Source: JANNPJ01 sp965200525 (GTDB taxonomy: Bacteria > Actinomycetota > Actinomycetes > Actinomycetales > Kineosporiaceae). From it: a stretch of DNA of 64,000 nucleotides. The notes below the pieces were generated by a model. The model was not told the origin of the DNA. It was given only the letters and a program-made list of their open reading frames with translations, and ran no database searches. The stretch is taken from the NCBI GenBank assembly GCA_965200525.1, contig OZ241368.1, positions 1,240,001 to 1,304,000 of the forward strand. Direction: 5' to 3'. The position numbers and the translations under genes were made by a program. Below are positions 33,646-42,023 of this stretch, piece after piece. The first letter of the stretch is position 1. Every line of letters begins with the position of its first letter.

Positions 33646-34866
33646 TCAGGCCTTGATGGCGGCGGCCAGGTTCTCGTCCAGTGCGGCCAGGAAGTCCTCG
33701 GTGGTCAGGAAGGCCTGCTCCGGGCCGACCAGGAGGGCCAGGTCCTTGGTCATCTTTCCGGACTCGACGGTCTCGACGCAGATCCGCTCCAGGGTCTCGG
33801 CGAAGCCGGTCACCTCGGGCGTGCCGTCCAGGACGCCGCGGTGCTTGAGGCCACCGGTCCAGGCGAAGATCGAGGCGATCGGGTTGGTCGAGGTCGGCTT
33901 GCCCTGCTGGTGCTGGCGGAAGTGCCGGGTGACCGTGCCATGGGCGGCCTCGGCCTCGACCGTCTTGCCGTCCGGGGTGCTCAGCACCGACGTCATCAGG
34001 CCGAGTGAGCCGAAGCCCTGGGCCACGGTGTCGGACTGGACGTCGCCGTCGTAGTTCTTGCAGGCCCAGACGTAGCCGCCCTCCCACTTCATCGCGGCGG
34101 CGACCATGTCGTCGATCAGGCGGTGCTCGTAGGTCAGGCCGGCGGCGTCGAAGTCGGCCTTGAACTCCTTCTCGTAGATGTCCTGGAAGATGTCCTTGAA
34201 CTGGCCGTCGTAGGCCTTCAGGATCGTGTTCTTCGTGGACAGGTACACCGGGTAGTTCCGCTTCAGGCCATAGGCCAGCGAGGCCCGGGCGAAGTCGGCG
34301 ATCGACTTGTTGAAGTTGTACATCCCCATCGCCACCCCGCCGTCGGCGCCGTAGTTGGCGACCACGTGCTGGATCGGCTCGGAGCCGTCCTCGGGGGTGA
34401 ACGTGATGGTCAGCTCGCCGGCGCCGGGGACCTTGAAGTTGGTCGCCTTGTACTGGTCGCCGTGGGCGTGCCGGCCGATGATGATCGGCTTGGTCCAGCC
34501 CGGGACCAGCCGGGGGATGTTGCTGATGATGATCGGCTCGCGGAAGACCACGCCCCCGAGAATGTTCCGGATCGTCCCGTTCGGGGACACCCACATCTTC
34601 TTCAGGCCGAACTCCTCGACCCGGGCCTCGTCCGGCGTGATGGTGGCGCACTTGACGCCCACGCCGTACTGCTTGATCGCGTTCGCGGCGTCGATCGTCA
34701 CCTGGTCGTCGGTGGCGTCGCGCTCCTCGATCCCGAGGTCGTAGTACTTCAGGTCGACATCCAGATAGGGATGGATCAGCCGGTCCTTGATGAACTGCCA
34801 GATGATGCGGGTCATCTCGTCACCGTCGAGCTCGACGACGGCGCCATCCACCTTGATCTTCGCCAC
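33646..34866 (-). CDS. icd: NADP-dependent isocitrate dehydrogenase, type II (homodimeric)
   Basis: The 406-residue TCA-cycle enzyme oxidatively decarboxylates isocitrate to 2-oxoglutarate, producing NADPH. Sequence blocks VVELDGDEMTRIIW, KKMWVSPNGTIRNILGG, HAHGDQYKATNF, ENTI-like KNTILKAYDGQFKDIF and GTVTRHFRQHQ identify the eukaryote-like type II class rather than the E. coli dimeric class or the monomeric enzyme. The start is GTG with GGGAG about 10 nt upstream. A perfect inverted repeat lies 22-42 bp upstream of the start. In PknG-containing actinobacteria the next TCA step is the one controlled by FHA proteins, but no direct link is visible here. Confidence 0.95.
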   Translation of the reverse strand: MAKIKVDGAVVELDGDEMTRIIWQFIKDRLIHPYLDVDLKYYDLGIEERDATDDQVTIDAANAIKQYGVGVKCATITPDEARVEEFGLKKMWVSPNGTIRNILGGVVFREPIIISNIPRLVPGWTKPIIIGRHAHGDQYKATNFKVPGAGELTITFTPEDGSEPIQHVVANYGADGGVAMGMYNFNKSIADFARASLAYGLKRNYPVYLSTKNTILKAYDGQFKDIFQDIYEKEFKADFDAAGLTYEHRLIDDMVAAAMKWEGGYVWACKNYDGDVQSDTVAQGFGSLGLMTSVLSTPDGKTVEAEAAHGTVTRHFRQHQQGKPTSTNPIASIFAWTGGLKHRGVLDGTPEVTGFAETLERICVETVESGKMTKDLALLVGPEQAFLTTEDFLAALDENLAAAIKA

Positions 34867-34887
34867 TGTCCGTTACTCCCTGCTTCA

Positions 34888-34908
34888 AGTTTGACTTGAC
34901 GTCAAACT
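34888..34908. promoter_or_regulatory. Candidate operator upstream of icd
   Basis: AGTTTGAC-TTGAC-GTCAAACT is a perfect 8-bp inverted repeat with a 5-nt centre. On the minus strand TAGTTT overlaps its edge and fits a -10 box, so a bound protein would cover the transcription start. Confidence 0.5.
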
Positions 34909-34975
34909 ATCTGATGCGGATGCGGTCCCGGTTCCTGGGGCCCGGCGGTACGCGGTGTGTCAGCGGACCTGCGCG

Positions 34976-36919
34976 TCAGTGGAACAGCGACTGGTACTTG
35001 GCCGCCGCGTTCGGGTTCTCGGTCGGACCGAACAGCGAGCAGTAGTTGGCCGCGCTCGGCTCGTTGAAGTACGACTCGAAGGCCAGGGTGCTGCCCAGCG
35101 ACTTGAAGAAGTCGTGCATCTTCTGGATGTAGAAGGCGTTGTCGCCGCCGTTGTTGCCGCCGGTGGCCGGGCCCGGGTACACCGCCCACTCCGGGACGCT
35201 GAACTTCTTGCCGTGGTCGCGGGCGAAGTCGACCCAGAACTTCAGCCCGTAGGGGCCGGAGTAGTGCACCTGCCAGCCGGCCTCGTTGGTGGCGCCGGGG
35301 AACGAGTCGTAGGAGTCGACCCCGACGATGTCCACGTAGGAGTCGCCCGGGTAGGCCTGCCGGGCGTCGGTGACGCTCTGACCAGCTCCACGGTTCGGGT
35401 TCCAGTCCCAGAGCAGCTTGGGCGCCACGGTCCGGACCGTGCTCACGATCTGCCGCCAGCAGTCGATGAACTGCTGCGGGTTGCTCGCGCTCCACTTGTA
35501 CCAGTCGCCGTTGAACTCCCAGCCGAGCCGGATCACGGTCTCGTCGTCCAGGCCGGCGTTCTTGATGTTCTGGCCGAACTGGACCCACTTGTCGTTGTAG
35601 GAGCCGGCGGCACAGCCGGCCATGGTGGCGCTGCCGTCGCCCTCCGGGATCGGGGCGACGCCGAGCACCTTGGTGTACGGGGTGCCCTGCCAGGCCCGGT
35701 AGAGCCAGTCCGGGTTGACGATGTCGTTCCAGTTGCCGCGGTTCTCCCAGTCGACGACGACGTCCATCCCGGCTCCGCGCCACTGCCCGAAGGCCTGCAC
35801 CTTGCTCGGGCTGCTGCCGGGGATGTAGACGCCGCTGGCCCAGCCGAGGCCGGACTGGCCGTCGTTGACCCGCGAGGTCGAGCCGGTGCCGGCCGGGCCG
35901 GAGCCGCCGCTATTCGAGCCGCCGGGCTTCGGCGTGGCCTTCTTCGTCGACTTGGGCTTGGCCTTTGTCTTGTTCTTGGCCTTCGCCTCGGCTTCCTTGG
36001 TCGCCTTCGCGTGAGCAGCCTTGGCTGCGGCCGTGGTCTCGGCGACGGCGTCCGGAGTGGTCGGCGAGGTGAGCGAGGTCGAGTCGGGCAGGGCCAGTGA
36101 CGACTCGGCGTTGCCGTTGCTGATCAGGCCGGTGTCGGCGACGGTCACCGACTTGGTCAGCATCTGCGCCCCCGGGACCAGCAGCACCAGCAGCATGGCC
36201 AGGCCGGCCCCCCAGACCCGGCGGTGGCTGACGGCCCGCCCGATGACCAGTTCAGCCTTGCGCCGGGAGGTCTGGGGCATGACGGCCCGGCGGCCCCGGG
36301 GGGCGCCGTCGTCGTCCGACAGGTTGAGCTCGGCGACGGCCGGGATCGAGCCGGTGCGCCGGCCCTCCATCCGGATGGCGTCGGTGCGCGGGGTCGAGGT
36401 CTTGCCGGACTCGAGGTATTCGCTGGGCCGGCTCGAGCCGGGCGCGTCTCGCAGGTCGACACCGTGCGGGCTGGTGGCCGGGCCGGGCACGAGCTGGGTG
36501 ACGACGCCGGCCGGCTCCAGGGCCGGGAAGCCGGCGGGCCGCAGGCCGGGGCCGGCTTGATCAGCGTGATCAGAACGGCCGGTCGGGGCGGCCTGGTCGG
36601 CGCGCAGGTCGCGGCGGCTGGGCAACGGCATCGAACCGGTGGCTCGCGGCGTCGAGCCGGCCGGCAGCGGCATCGAACCGGTGAGAGACGGCGAGGAGGG
36701 CGGCAGCATGGTCGAACCCGTGGGCATCGGCATCGAACCGGTCGGCATCGGCATCGAGCCGGTGGCGGCGGCCCGACGGGCCCGACGGGACTCGTAGACC
36801 GGAGCATTGGTCAGGGAGGCGTCCGACGGCACGGCCGGCGTCTGCCCGGTCTGCTGGGCGCGTTCCGCAGCCAGCCGGGATCGCCGGTCACCCGGTCCGG
36901 GCGAACTGCTGCTGACCAC
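34976..36919 (-). CDS. Membrane-anchored GH26-like glycoside hydrolase
   Basis: The 647-residue protein has a long cytoplasmic N-terminal region (1-235) with repeated GSMPxPTGS motifs (about residues 53-100) and Arg/Pro-rich segments, one transmembrane helix (236-253), a Ser/Thr then Lys/Ala-rich spacer (about 270-335), and an extracytoplasmic (beta/alpha)8-type catalytic domain (350-647). VIRLGWEFNGDWYKW carries the probable acid/base Glu and KKFSVPEWAVYPG the probable nucleophile Glu of the GH26/GH-A type; members cleave mannans or mixed beta-glucans. Substrate is not fixed. The Lys/Ala-rich spacer may contact the cell wall. The GTG start at 36919 has only a distant GGGAG. An intracellular domain of this length is unusual for a secreted hydrolase. 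Confidence 0.78.
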   Translation of the reverse strand: MVSSSSPGPGDRRSRLAAERAQQTGQTPAVPSDASLTNAPVYESRRARRAAATGSMPMPTGSMPMPTGSTMLPPSSPSLTGSMPLPAGSTPRATGSMPLPSRRDLRADQAAPTGRSDHADQAGPGLRPAGFPALEPAGVVTQLVPGPATSPHGVDLRDAPGSSRPSEYLESGKTSTPRTDAIRMEGRRTGSIPAVAELNLSDDDGAPRGRRAVMPQTSRRKAELVIGRAVSHRRVWGAGLAMLLVLLVPGAQMLTKSVTVADTGLISNGNAESSLALPDSTSLTSPTTPDAVAETTAAAKAAHAKATKEAEAKAKNKTKAKPKSTKKATPKPGGSNSGGSGPAGTGSTSRVNDGQSGLGWASGVYIPGSSPSKVQAFGQWRGAGMDVVVDWENRGNWNDIVNPDWLYRAWQGTPYTKVLGVAPIPEGDGSATMAGCAAGSYNDKWVQFGQNIKNAGLDDETVIRLGWEFNGDWYKWSASNPQQFIDCWRQIVSTVRTVAPKLLWDWNPNRGAGQSVTDARQAYPGDSYVDIVGVDSYDSFPGATNEAGWQVHYSGPYGLKFWVDFARDHGKKFSVPEWAVYPGPATGGNNGGDNAFYIQKMHDFFKSLGSTLAFESYFNEPSAANYCSLFGPTENPNAAAKYQSLFH

Positions 36920-37458
36920 GTGGTTGTCTGCTCCCGGGCTCGTCGGTTCGTTCGCACGGTTGTCTCAGGAACTGGTGCGGCGAAGGATCCCCATCGATCA
37001 GGCCCCGCCCAGCCCGGTTCAGCCCGAAAAGCACCGGCTGAGTGAGACGTGATCTTAGGTGGGTGGGTAGATGGCCGTCGACCTCGCCGAACGCCGTTCT
37101 ACGCCCCCCTGAGAAGGTGTTTACACAGATCATGACGGCCGAGACAGATCTTGGCGGCCACCACGCCGTCGGCCAGACAAGCCGGGCGCAACGGACGACG
37201 TGCAGGTAGGCGGGTCGGTCGAGCACGGCGTCCGGTCGGTCGGCAGCTACACCCGAACGGGGGACGCGTCGCTCCACGCTCGCCGTGCGCGACGATGCCG
37301 CACCCCCGCGTAGCCGTGATCGGCCAGAGGCCGATACGCCCGATCTGAGGATATTTACCGAACCCATAGGGTTCTCTTAAGAGTCGCTCGACGTGATCGT
37401 TGGTCTTCCGAGCGTCCCCACGCTTGACCGGCAGGGCTCGGACCAGCACGCTTCGGGC
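36920..37458. other. Intergenic region between divergent glycosidase gene and purU
   Basis: About 540 bp without a supported gene. It holds a perfect inverted repeat ATCGGCC-AGA-GGCCGAT at 37319-37335, a -10-like TAGGGT at 37367-37372 directed to purU, and a palindrome CTCTTAAGAG at 37374-37383 just where transcription from that box would begin. The part nearest the glycosidase gene (36920-37300) shows no clear structure. No riboswitch could be recognised. Confidence 0.5.
37319..37383 (+). promoter_or_regulatory. Candidate purU promoter and operator
   Basis: A 7-bp hairpin (37319-37335), a TANNNT box TAGGGT (37367-37372) and a 10-bp palindrome (37374-37383) lie in order upstream of purU. A start near 37380 would give a leader of about 80 nt to the GTG at 37459. 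Confidence 0.4.
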
Positions 37459-38355
37459 GTGACTGAGGTGAGCAAGGCCGCGTCCCGCCGTGAGTTCGTC
37501 CTGACCCTCGCCTGCCCGGACCGGCCCGGCATCGTCTACGCGGTGGCCAGCTTCCTGGTGCAGCACGGCTGCAACATCCTGCAGAGCGAGCAGTACGACG
37601 ACGACGTGGCCGACTACGCCGGCACCTTCTTCATGCGGGTGCAGTTCAGCACCCACGACCCGGTGACGACACTGGAGCGGCTCAGCGCCGGCTTCGGCTC
37701 GGTCGCGGAGTCGTTCCAGATGCGCTGGCACCTGGTCGACGCGGCCGAGCGGTACCGGGTGCTGATCCTGGTCTCCAAGTTCGGGCACTGCCTGAACGAC
37801 CTGCTGTTCCGCCACCGGATCGGCGCCCTGGACGTCGACATCCCGGCCGTCGTCTCGAACCACACCGAGTTCGCCGACCTGGTCGAGTCGCACGGCATCC
37901 CCTTCATCCACCTTCCGGTGAAGACGGGCGACCCGGCGGCCAAGGCCGCGGTCGAGGAGCGACTGCTCGACCTGCTCGACAAGGAGCGGATCGACCTGGT
38001 GGTGCTGGCCCGCTACATGCAGGTGCTCTCGCCCGGGCTGTGCGAGGCCCTGGCCGGTCGGGCGATCAACATCCACCACTCGTTCCTGCCCAGCTTCAAG
38101 GGCGCCCGGCCGTACCAGCAGGCCCACCAGCGCGGCGTGAAGATCATCGGCGCGACGGCCCACTACGTGACGTCGGACCTCGACGAGGGCCCGATCATCG
38201 AGCAAGACGTCGAGCGGGTGAACCACACCATCACCGCCGAGCAGATGGCCGCCGTCGGTCGCGACGTCGAGTGTCAGGTGCTGGCCCGGGCCGTGACCTG
38301 GCACACCCAGAACCGGGTGATGATCAACGGGAACCGGACCATCGTTTTCCGCTGA
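37459..38355 (+). CDS. purU: Formyltetrahydrofolate deformylase
   Basis: The 298-residue enzyme hydrolyses 10-formyl-THF to formate and THF, balancing the one-carbon pool against glycine and purine synthesis. An N-terminal ACT domain (FVLTLACPDRPGIVYAVASF; NILQSEQYDD) is followed by a formyltransferase-type catalytic domain with NIHHSFLPSFKGARPY (Asn-His) and HYVTSDLDEGPIIEQD (Asp), the hydrolase triad. Length is normal (280-300). The start is uncertain: GTG 37459 and GTG 37468 are both close to the ACT domain, GTG 37393 would add 22 residues. It complements glyA, folD, purH and purN in this window. Convergent with the beta-propeller gene. Confidence 0.93.
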   Translation: MTEVSKAASRREFVLTLACPDRPGIVYAVASFLVQHGCNILQSEQYDDDVADYAGTFFMRVQFSTHDPVTTLERLSAGFGSVAESFQMRWHLVDAAERYRVLILVSKFGHCLNDLLFRHRIGALDVDIPAVVSNHTEFADLVESHGIPFIHLPVKTGDPAAKAAVEERLLDLLDKERIDLVVLARYMQVLSPGLCEALAGRAINIHHSFLPSFKGARPYQQAHQRGVKIIGATAHYVTSDLDEGPIIEQDVERVNHTITAEQMAAVGRDVECQVLARAVTWHTQNRVMINGNRTIVFR

Positions 38356-38389
38356 CCCGGACTCCTTTCGTCGAGCCGGCTTCGTCCGG

Positions 38390-40576
38390 TCAGAAGGAAG
38401 CGAAGGGCAGGCGGGTGAAGGTGTCCGCGGTGTGGGCCGCGACGCCGGAACGGGTCAGGCTGTAGATCACTCCGGAATGGACGACGGTCCGGACCGGCAC
38501 CGCGTCCATGACCTTTTGCACCCGCCGCTGTTCGGCCGTGCTCTTGCCTGCGACCACGATCGGTCCGGTCGCCCGCGGGCGGAGCACCACCGGCTCGGCC
38601 AGGCCGGCGGCGTCCGTCCGGACCGCGATCACCCCGGCGTCGAACCGGTCCTCGAGGTGGCCGGTCGCCTTGCTCCTGCCCTGCCACCAGGCCGAGTAGG
38701 GCACCAGCACGAGGTCGCCGGCCAGGGTGAAGGCATGGTGATCGGCCTCGCCGTCCGACCAGGCGCCCCTGACCTTCTGCTGGGCCAGCCGCCGCGGAGC
38801 GGCCAGGTCGGTGACGTCGAACAGGGAGAGGGCCAGCCCGGTGACCGCGCCGGACGTGGTGCCGGCCTGGCCCAGACCGAGCAACCGCCCCGGGCCGGCC
38901 GGATGCAGGTAGGCCGAGTACCCGGGCAACTGCAGTTCGCCCCGCACCGCTGGGTGGCCGGGATCGGTGAGGTCGACCGTGTACAGCGGATCGGTTTGCC
39001 GATAGGTGACGACGTAGCCGACATCGCCGTCGAACCGAACGCCCCGGATCCGCTCGCCCCGCCCCAGCCCGGTGACCACCCCGACCCGGGCGAGCCGATC
39101 GCCGTCCACTTTCAGGACGCTGACCTGCCCCTCGGACGTCGTCGAAACAGCCTTTCTCGGAACCGATTTGATGGTCGCCGACGGCTCGGCCGGCGCGTCG
39201 GGGCCGGGTTCCAGGGTGGAGGCCACCCGCAGGAAGCCGCCTCGCTCGTCCAAGGCGAACTGGTTGAGCAGAGTGCCCTCGACCTGCCCGGAGGCGACGT
39301 ACCGGGGTTCGGCCCGGGCGGGTGTGTCGAACAGATGCAACTGCGTGTCGGTGGCGACCGGCGCGAACCTGATGACGGCGTCCCCCGAGTTCCGCGGTTG
39401 CGGCTCGACCGGGCGATCCCAGCGCGACGTGGCCACCCAGGCATGGTCGGCGGTGGCGTAGAGCGTGCTGCCGGCGGCGATCACGCCCGCGGCCCGCCAG
39501 TTCGCCAGCGGCGTGCCGGTGCGCAGGTCGACCGACACCAGGGCCAGGGTCTGCAGACCGCTGAACCGGTCCGGAACCGCGACCCGGGTGCAGTCGAGCA
39601 GGGGCCGGGGCTGGCCCTCGATGCCACCGGCGGCCAGTTCGACGACCATGGTTTGCGGGATCCAGTTGTCGATCGTGGACCGGTCGATCAGCTTACGATT
39701 GGCTGCGATGGAACGCTTCTCGGAGCGGCGGTACTCAGCGGCAGCCTCCGCACCGGAGCCGTAGTGCGGCTGCTTCCAAGTCAGACCGTTGCTCCCGGCC
39801 GTGACGGCGAAACGCAGCTCGCCGTCGACCAGCCGGACGTCGCCGGAACGACTGCCGCTCACCTCCAGCCGGCGTACGGATCGCGGGTGCTCCGGGTCAG
39901 CGAGATCGAGCACGGTCAGGGTCGTGACGTCGCCGCCCACTCCGACGCGGCTCTTGTAGTCCACGGCCGGGCCCAGCGGCAGAGTCGGGCCACCGGCGCT
40001 GCCGACGACGATCGCGGTCAGCGCGCCCGGGTCGGAGCCGGCCGGATCCAGCAGCACCGCGTCGACGCTCCCTTCAACGGGACGCCAGGTGGCCAGGGTC
40101 TTCGTGTCCCGGCCGGCCAGACGCGTGATCCGGACCGCGCCGTCCAGGGCCGAGACCATCAGGTCGCCACTCGTCTCGACGACGTCGCTCTCGTCCACGC
40201 CGGCCACCTGAACGTTGGTCGCCGTATCCGGGATCGCCGCCGAATCCGCCGCCTTGGCCGCGGCCTCGGGGGTTCGCGCCGCACCGTCCGCGAGCGAGGC
40301 CGTGGCCGACTCCCGGGCATATATCGGCCCGCCGTCCAGCCCGAAAGGACCGACCACCCGCTTGGCCTCGCGCTGGTAATAGTCGAGCAGATCAGCGCAG
40401 TCATGGTCGGTAGTCAGCGCCACAGCTTCGGTTCGCCCAAGATTCACCGGAGGCCGACTGTCGGGCTGCGACGGCGAATGCAACACCCAGATCGCCGCCG
40501 CCGCGACGACGGCAGTGGCTGTCACCGTGGCGGTCAGGGTGGCAATAACTGGGACGGCGCGAATTGGGCGGGACAT
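38390..40576 (-). CDS. Secreted or membrane-anchored beta-propeller domain protein
   Basis: The 728-residue protein has an N-terminal signal anchor (residues 7-30), then an extracytoplasmic region with the hallmark NVQVAGVDESDVVETSGDL near residue 125 that opens the bacterial beta-propeller domain family (PF09826 type). Repeated strands with Asp/Gly turns continue to the C-terminus, including CTRVAVPDRFSGLQTLALV and the GDVGYVVTYRQTDPLYTVDL block. Function of the family is unknown; propellers usually serve as binding platforms. The start ATG at 40576 (or the adjacent 40579) has AGGGGG next to it, directly abutting the CTAG target duplication of an IS481 element, so the native promoter has been displaced by 1.16 kb. 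Confidence 0.85.
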   Translation of the reverse strand: MSRPIRAVPVIATLTATVTATAVVAAAAIWVLHSPSQPDSRPPVNLGRTEAVALTTDHDCADLLDYYQREAKRVVGPFGLDGGPIYARESATASLADGAARTPEAAAKAADSAAIPDTATNVQVAGVDESDVVETSGDLMVSALDGAVRITRLAGRDTKTLATWRPVEGSVDAVLLDPAGSDPGALTAIVVGSAGGPTLPLGPAVDYKSRVGVGGDVTTLTVLDLADPEHPRSVRRLEVSGSRSGDVRLVDGELRFAVTAGSNGLTWKQPHYGSGAEAAAEYRRSEKRSIAANRKLIDRSTIDNWIPQTMVVELAAGGIEGQPRPLLDCTRVAVPDRFSGLQTLALVSVDLRTGTPLANWRAAGVIAAGSTLYATADHAWVATSRWDRPVEPQPRNSGDAVIRFAPVATDTQLHLFDTPARAEPRYVASGQVEGTLLNQFALDERGGFLRVASTLEPGPDAPAEPSATIKSVPRKAVSTTSEGQVSVLKVDGDRLARVGVVTGLGRGERIRGVRFDGDVGYVVTYRQTDPLYTVDLTDPGHPAVRGELQLPGYSAYLHPAGPGRLLGLGQAGTTSGAVTGLALSLFDVTDLAAPRRLAQQKVRGAWSDGEADHHAFTLAGDLVLVPYSAWWQGRSKATGHLEDRFDAGVIAVRTDAAGLAEPVVLRPRATGPIVVAGKSTAEQRRVQKVMDAVPVRTVVHSGVIYSLTRSGVAAHTADTFTRLPFASF

Positions 40577-40588
40577 CATTCCCCCTAG

Positions 40589-41741
40589 GTGTTGTGGGTC
40601 ATGACGTTGGTGACGGCGGGCCTGTAGGCCGCTGAACTGGGGACGGGTCCCCTGGCAGAGGATGTGAATCGCCAAACACACATCGTCAAGACCCCAGGGA
40701 ACCCGTCATGTCCCACCGTAATGCTCCGCTGACCCCTGCCGGGCGGCTGCGGTTGATCGACCGCTGCCAGACCCGTCCGATCGCCCACGTCGCCGCCGAG
40801 GCCGGCATCAGCCGCCAATGCCTGTCCAAGTGGGTCAACCGCTACCAGCGCTGGGGTGAGGCCGGCCTGGAGGACAGCTCCAGTGCCCCGACAGCCTGCC
40901 CGGGCCGGACATCCCCGCAGGTCGTCGCCGAGATCGAACGGCTACGGCGTGAGCACAAGTTCTCCGCCCGGGCCATCACCACCGAGTTGCACCGCCAAGG
41001 CGAGCAGATCAGCCAGAGCACGGTCGGGCGGTGGCTGGTGCGCCTGGGCATCAACCGCCTGCGGGACCTCGACCCCTGCGGTGCCTCCAACCGCCAACCG
41101 GCGAGGAAGATCATCGCCCGGTATCCCGGGCACATGATCCACGTCGATGTGAAGAAGGTCGGGCGCATCCCCGACGGCGGTGGGTGGCGCGCCCACGGGC
41201 GTGGATCCGATGAGCACCGGGCCTCTCGCCGGGCCCGCCAACGCGCGCACACCCGCTCCACGAACAAGGCCGTCAGGACCGGGTATGTGTTCCTCCACAG
41301 CGCCGTCGACGGCTACTCCCGCCTGGCCTACACCGAACACCTGCCCGACGAGAAAGCCATCACAGCAATTGGTTTCATGGCCCGAGCCCGGGCTTTCTTC
41401 GCTGCCCACGCCATCACCAGGATCACCCGCGTCGTCACCGACAACGGCTCCTGCTACCGCGCCGCCACCTTCACCCGAGCCCTCAACAGCCTCGGCGTGT
41501 CCGTGCACCAGCGGATCCGCCCGTTCACGCCCCGCCACAACGGCAAGGTCGAGCGCTACAACCGGATCCTGTCCGAGGAGTTCCTCTACGCCCGGGTCTG
41601 GACCTCAGAATCCCAAAGGGCCGAAGCCGTCCAAACCTGGAACGTTCACTACAACTACCATCGCCCGCACACCGCTGCCGGGAACCAGCCCCCAGCCCAG
41701 CGGCTACGAGCCGGCGTCACCAACGTCATGAGCAGCAACAC
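40589..41741 (+). mobile_element. IS481-family insertion sequence (about 1.15 kb)
   Basis: Imperfect terminal inverted repeats of about 30 bp are visible: the left end begins GTGTTGTGGGTCATGACG and the right end, read inward, GTGTTGCTGCTCATGACG, both continuing TTGGTGACG. CTAG flanks both sides (40585-40588 and 41742-41745) as a target duplication, the known preference of IS481 elements. A single transposase gene fills most of the element and appears intact. The insertion lies between the beta-propeller gene and its original upstream sequence. Confidence 0.9.
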
Positions 41742-41745
41742 CTAG
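40708..41745 (+). CDS. IS481 family transposase
   Basis: The 345-residue transposase has an N-terminal helix-turn-helix pair (AHVAAEAGISRQCLSKWVNR; STVGRWLVRLGINRL) and an integrase core with the DDE triad in MIHVDVKKVGRI, RVVTDNGSCYRA and RHNGKVERYNRILSEEF. All three acidic residues are present and the frame is uninterrupted, so it is probably functional. The final codons run through the right terminal repeat. The stop codon TAG (41743-41745) is not in the element itself: it is made of the last three bases of the CTAG target duplication. The last sense codon also borrows the C of CTAG. Confidence 0.93.
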   Translation: MSHRNAPLTPAGRLRLIDRCQTRPIAHVAAEAGISRQCLSKWVNRYQRWGEAGLEDSSSAPTACPGRTSPQVVAEIERLRREHKFSARAITTELHRQGEQISQSTVGRWLVRLGINRLRDLDPCGASNRQPARKIIARYPGHMIHVDVKKVGRIPDGGGWRAHGRGSDEHRASRRARQRAHTRSTNKAVRTGYVFLHSAVDGYSRLAYTEHLPDEKAITAIGFMARARAFFAAHAITRITRVVTDNGSCYRAATFTRALNSLGVSVHQRIRPFTPRHNGKVERYNRILSEEFLYARVWTSESQRAEAVQTWNVHYNYHRPHTAAGNQPPAQRLRAGVTNVMSSNT

Positions 41746-41815
41746 CTCAGTACACCGTCGCCCGACGTGCCGGTATGACGGTGTCGCTCGCCGGCCGACG
41801 GTCGGCAGTACTGAG
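41746..41815. repeat. Nested inverted repeats next to the IS right end
   Basis: CTCAGTAC (41746-41753) pairs with GTACTGAG (41808-41815); inside, ACACCGTC (41752-41759) pairs with GACGGTGT (41777-41784) and GCCGAC with GTCGGC near 41794-41806. Before the IS inserted, this structure lay directly upstream of the beta-propeller gene's ribosome-binding site. It may be that gene's original promoter/operator region. The rest of 41816-42010 shows only a dispersed palindrome. Confidence 0.5.
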
Positions 41816-41853
41816 ACGCGGGGGCGCGGAGTGCGGTTCCATCCCCTTGCCGA

Positions 41854-41869
41854 ACGGTTCCGCGGAACC
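41854..41869. repeat. Dispersed palindrome copy
   Basis: CGGTTCCGCGGAACCA: one end-base variant of the CGGTTCCGCGGAACCG palindrome found at 20526 and 43546. Confidence 0.7.
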
Positions 41870-42010
41870 ATCCCTTCAACCTTCAACCACTTGTCGGGCT
41901 CGACCCGCCCTGCCGCTCGCAGCTGGCAACAGGCCCCCGACCAGCGTTGTGGACATGTAAAAAGTTATCCACAGCACCGGTACGCAACGGACATTCAGGG
42001 CGTCTGTCGC

Positions 42011-42016
42011 TACGCT
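42011..42016 (+). promoter_or_regulatory. -10 box of the DUF6318 lipoprotein gene (leaderless type)
   Basis: TACGCT fits TANNNT and lies 7 nt before the ATG at 42024, which supports that start although the gene is interrupted. Confidence 0.5.
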
Positions 42017-42023
42017 TGGATCC

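Noticed and set aside
36920..37458. Possible riboswitch (c-di-AMP or GEMM type) upstream of the glycosidase gene or purU
   Set aside because: Cell-wall hydrolase genes of actinobacteria often have one, but none of the conserved aptamer blocks could be found on either strand.
38357..38389. Terminator between purU and the beta-propeller gene
   Set aside because: Only a 6-bp stem with a 21-nt loop, too weak to call.
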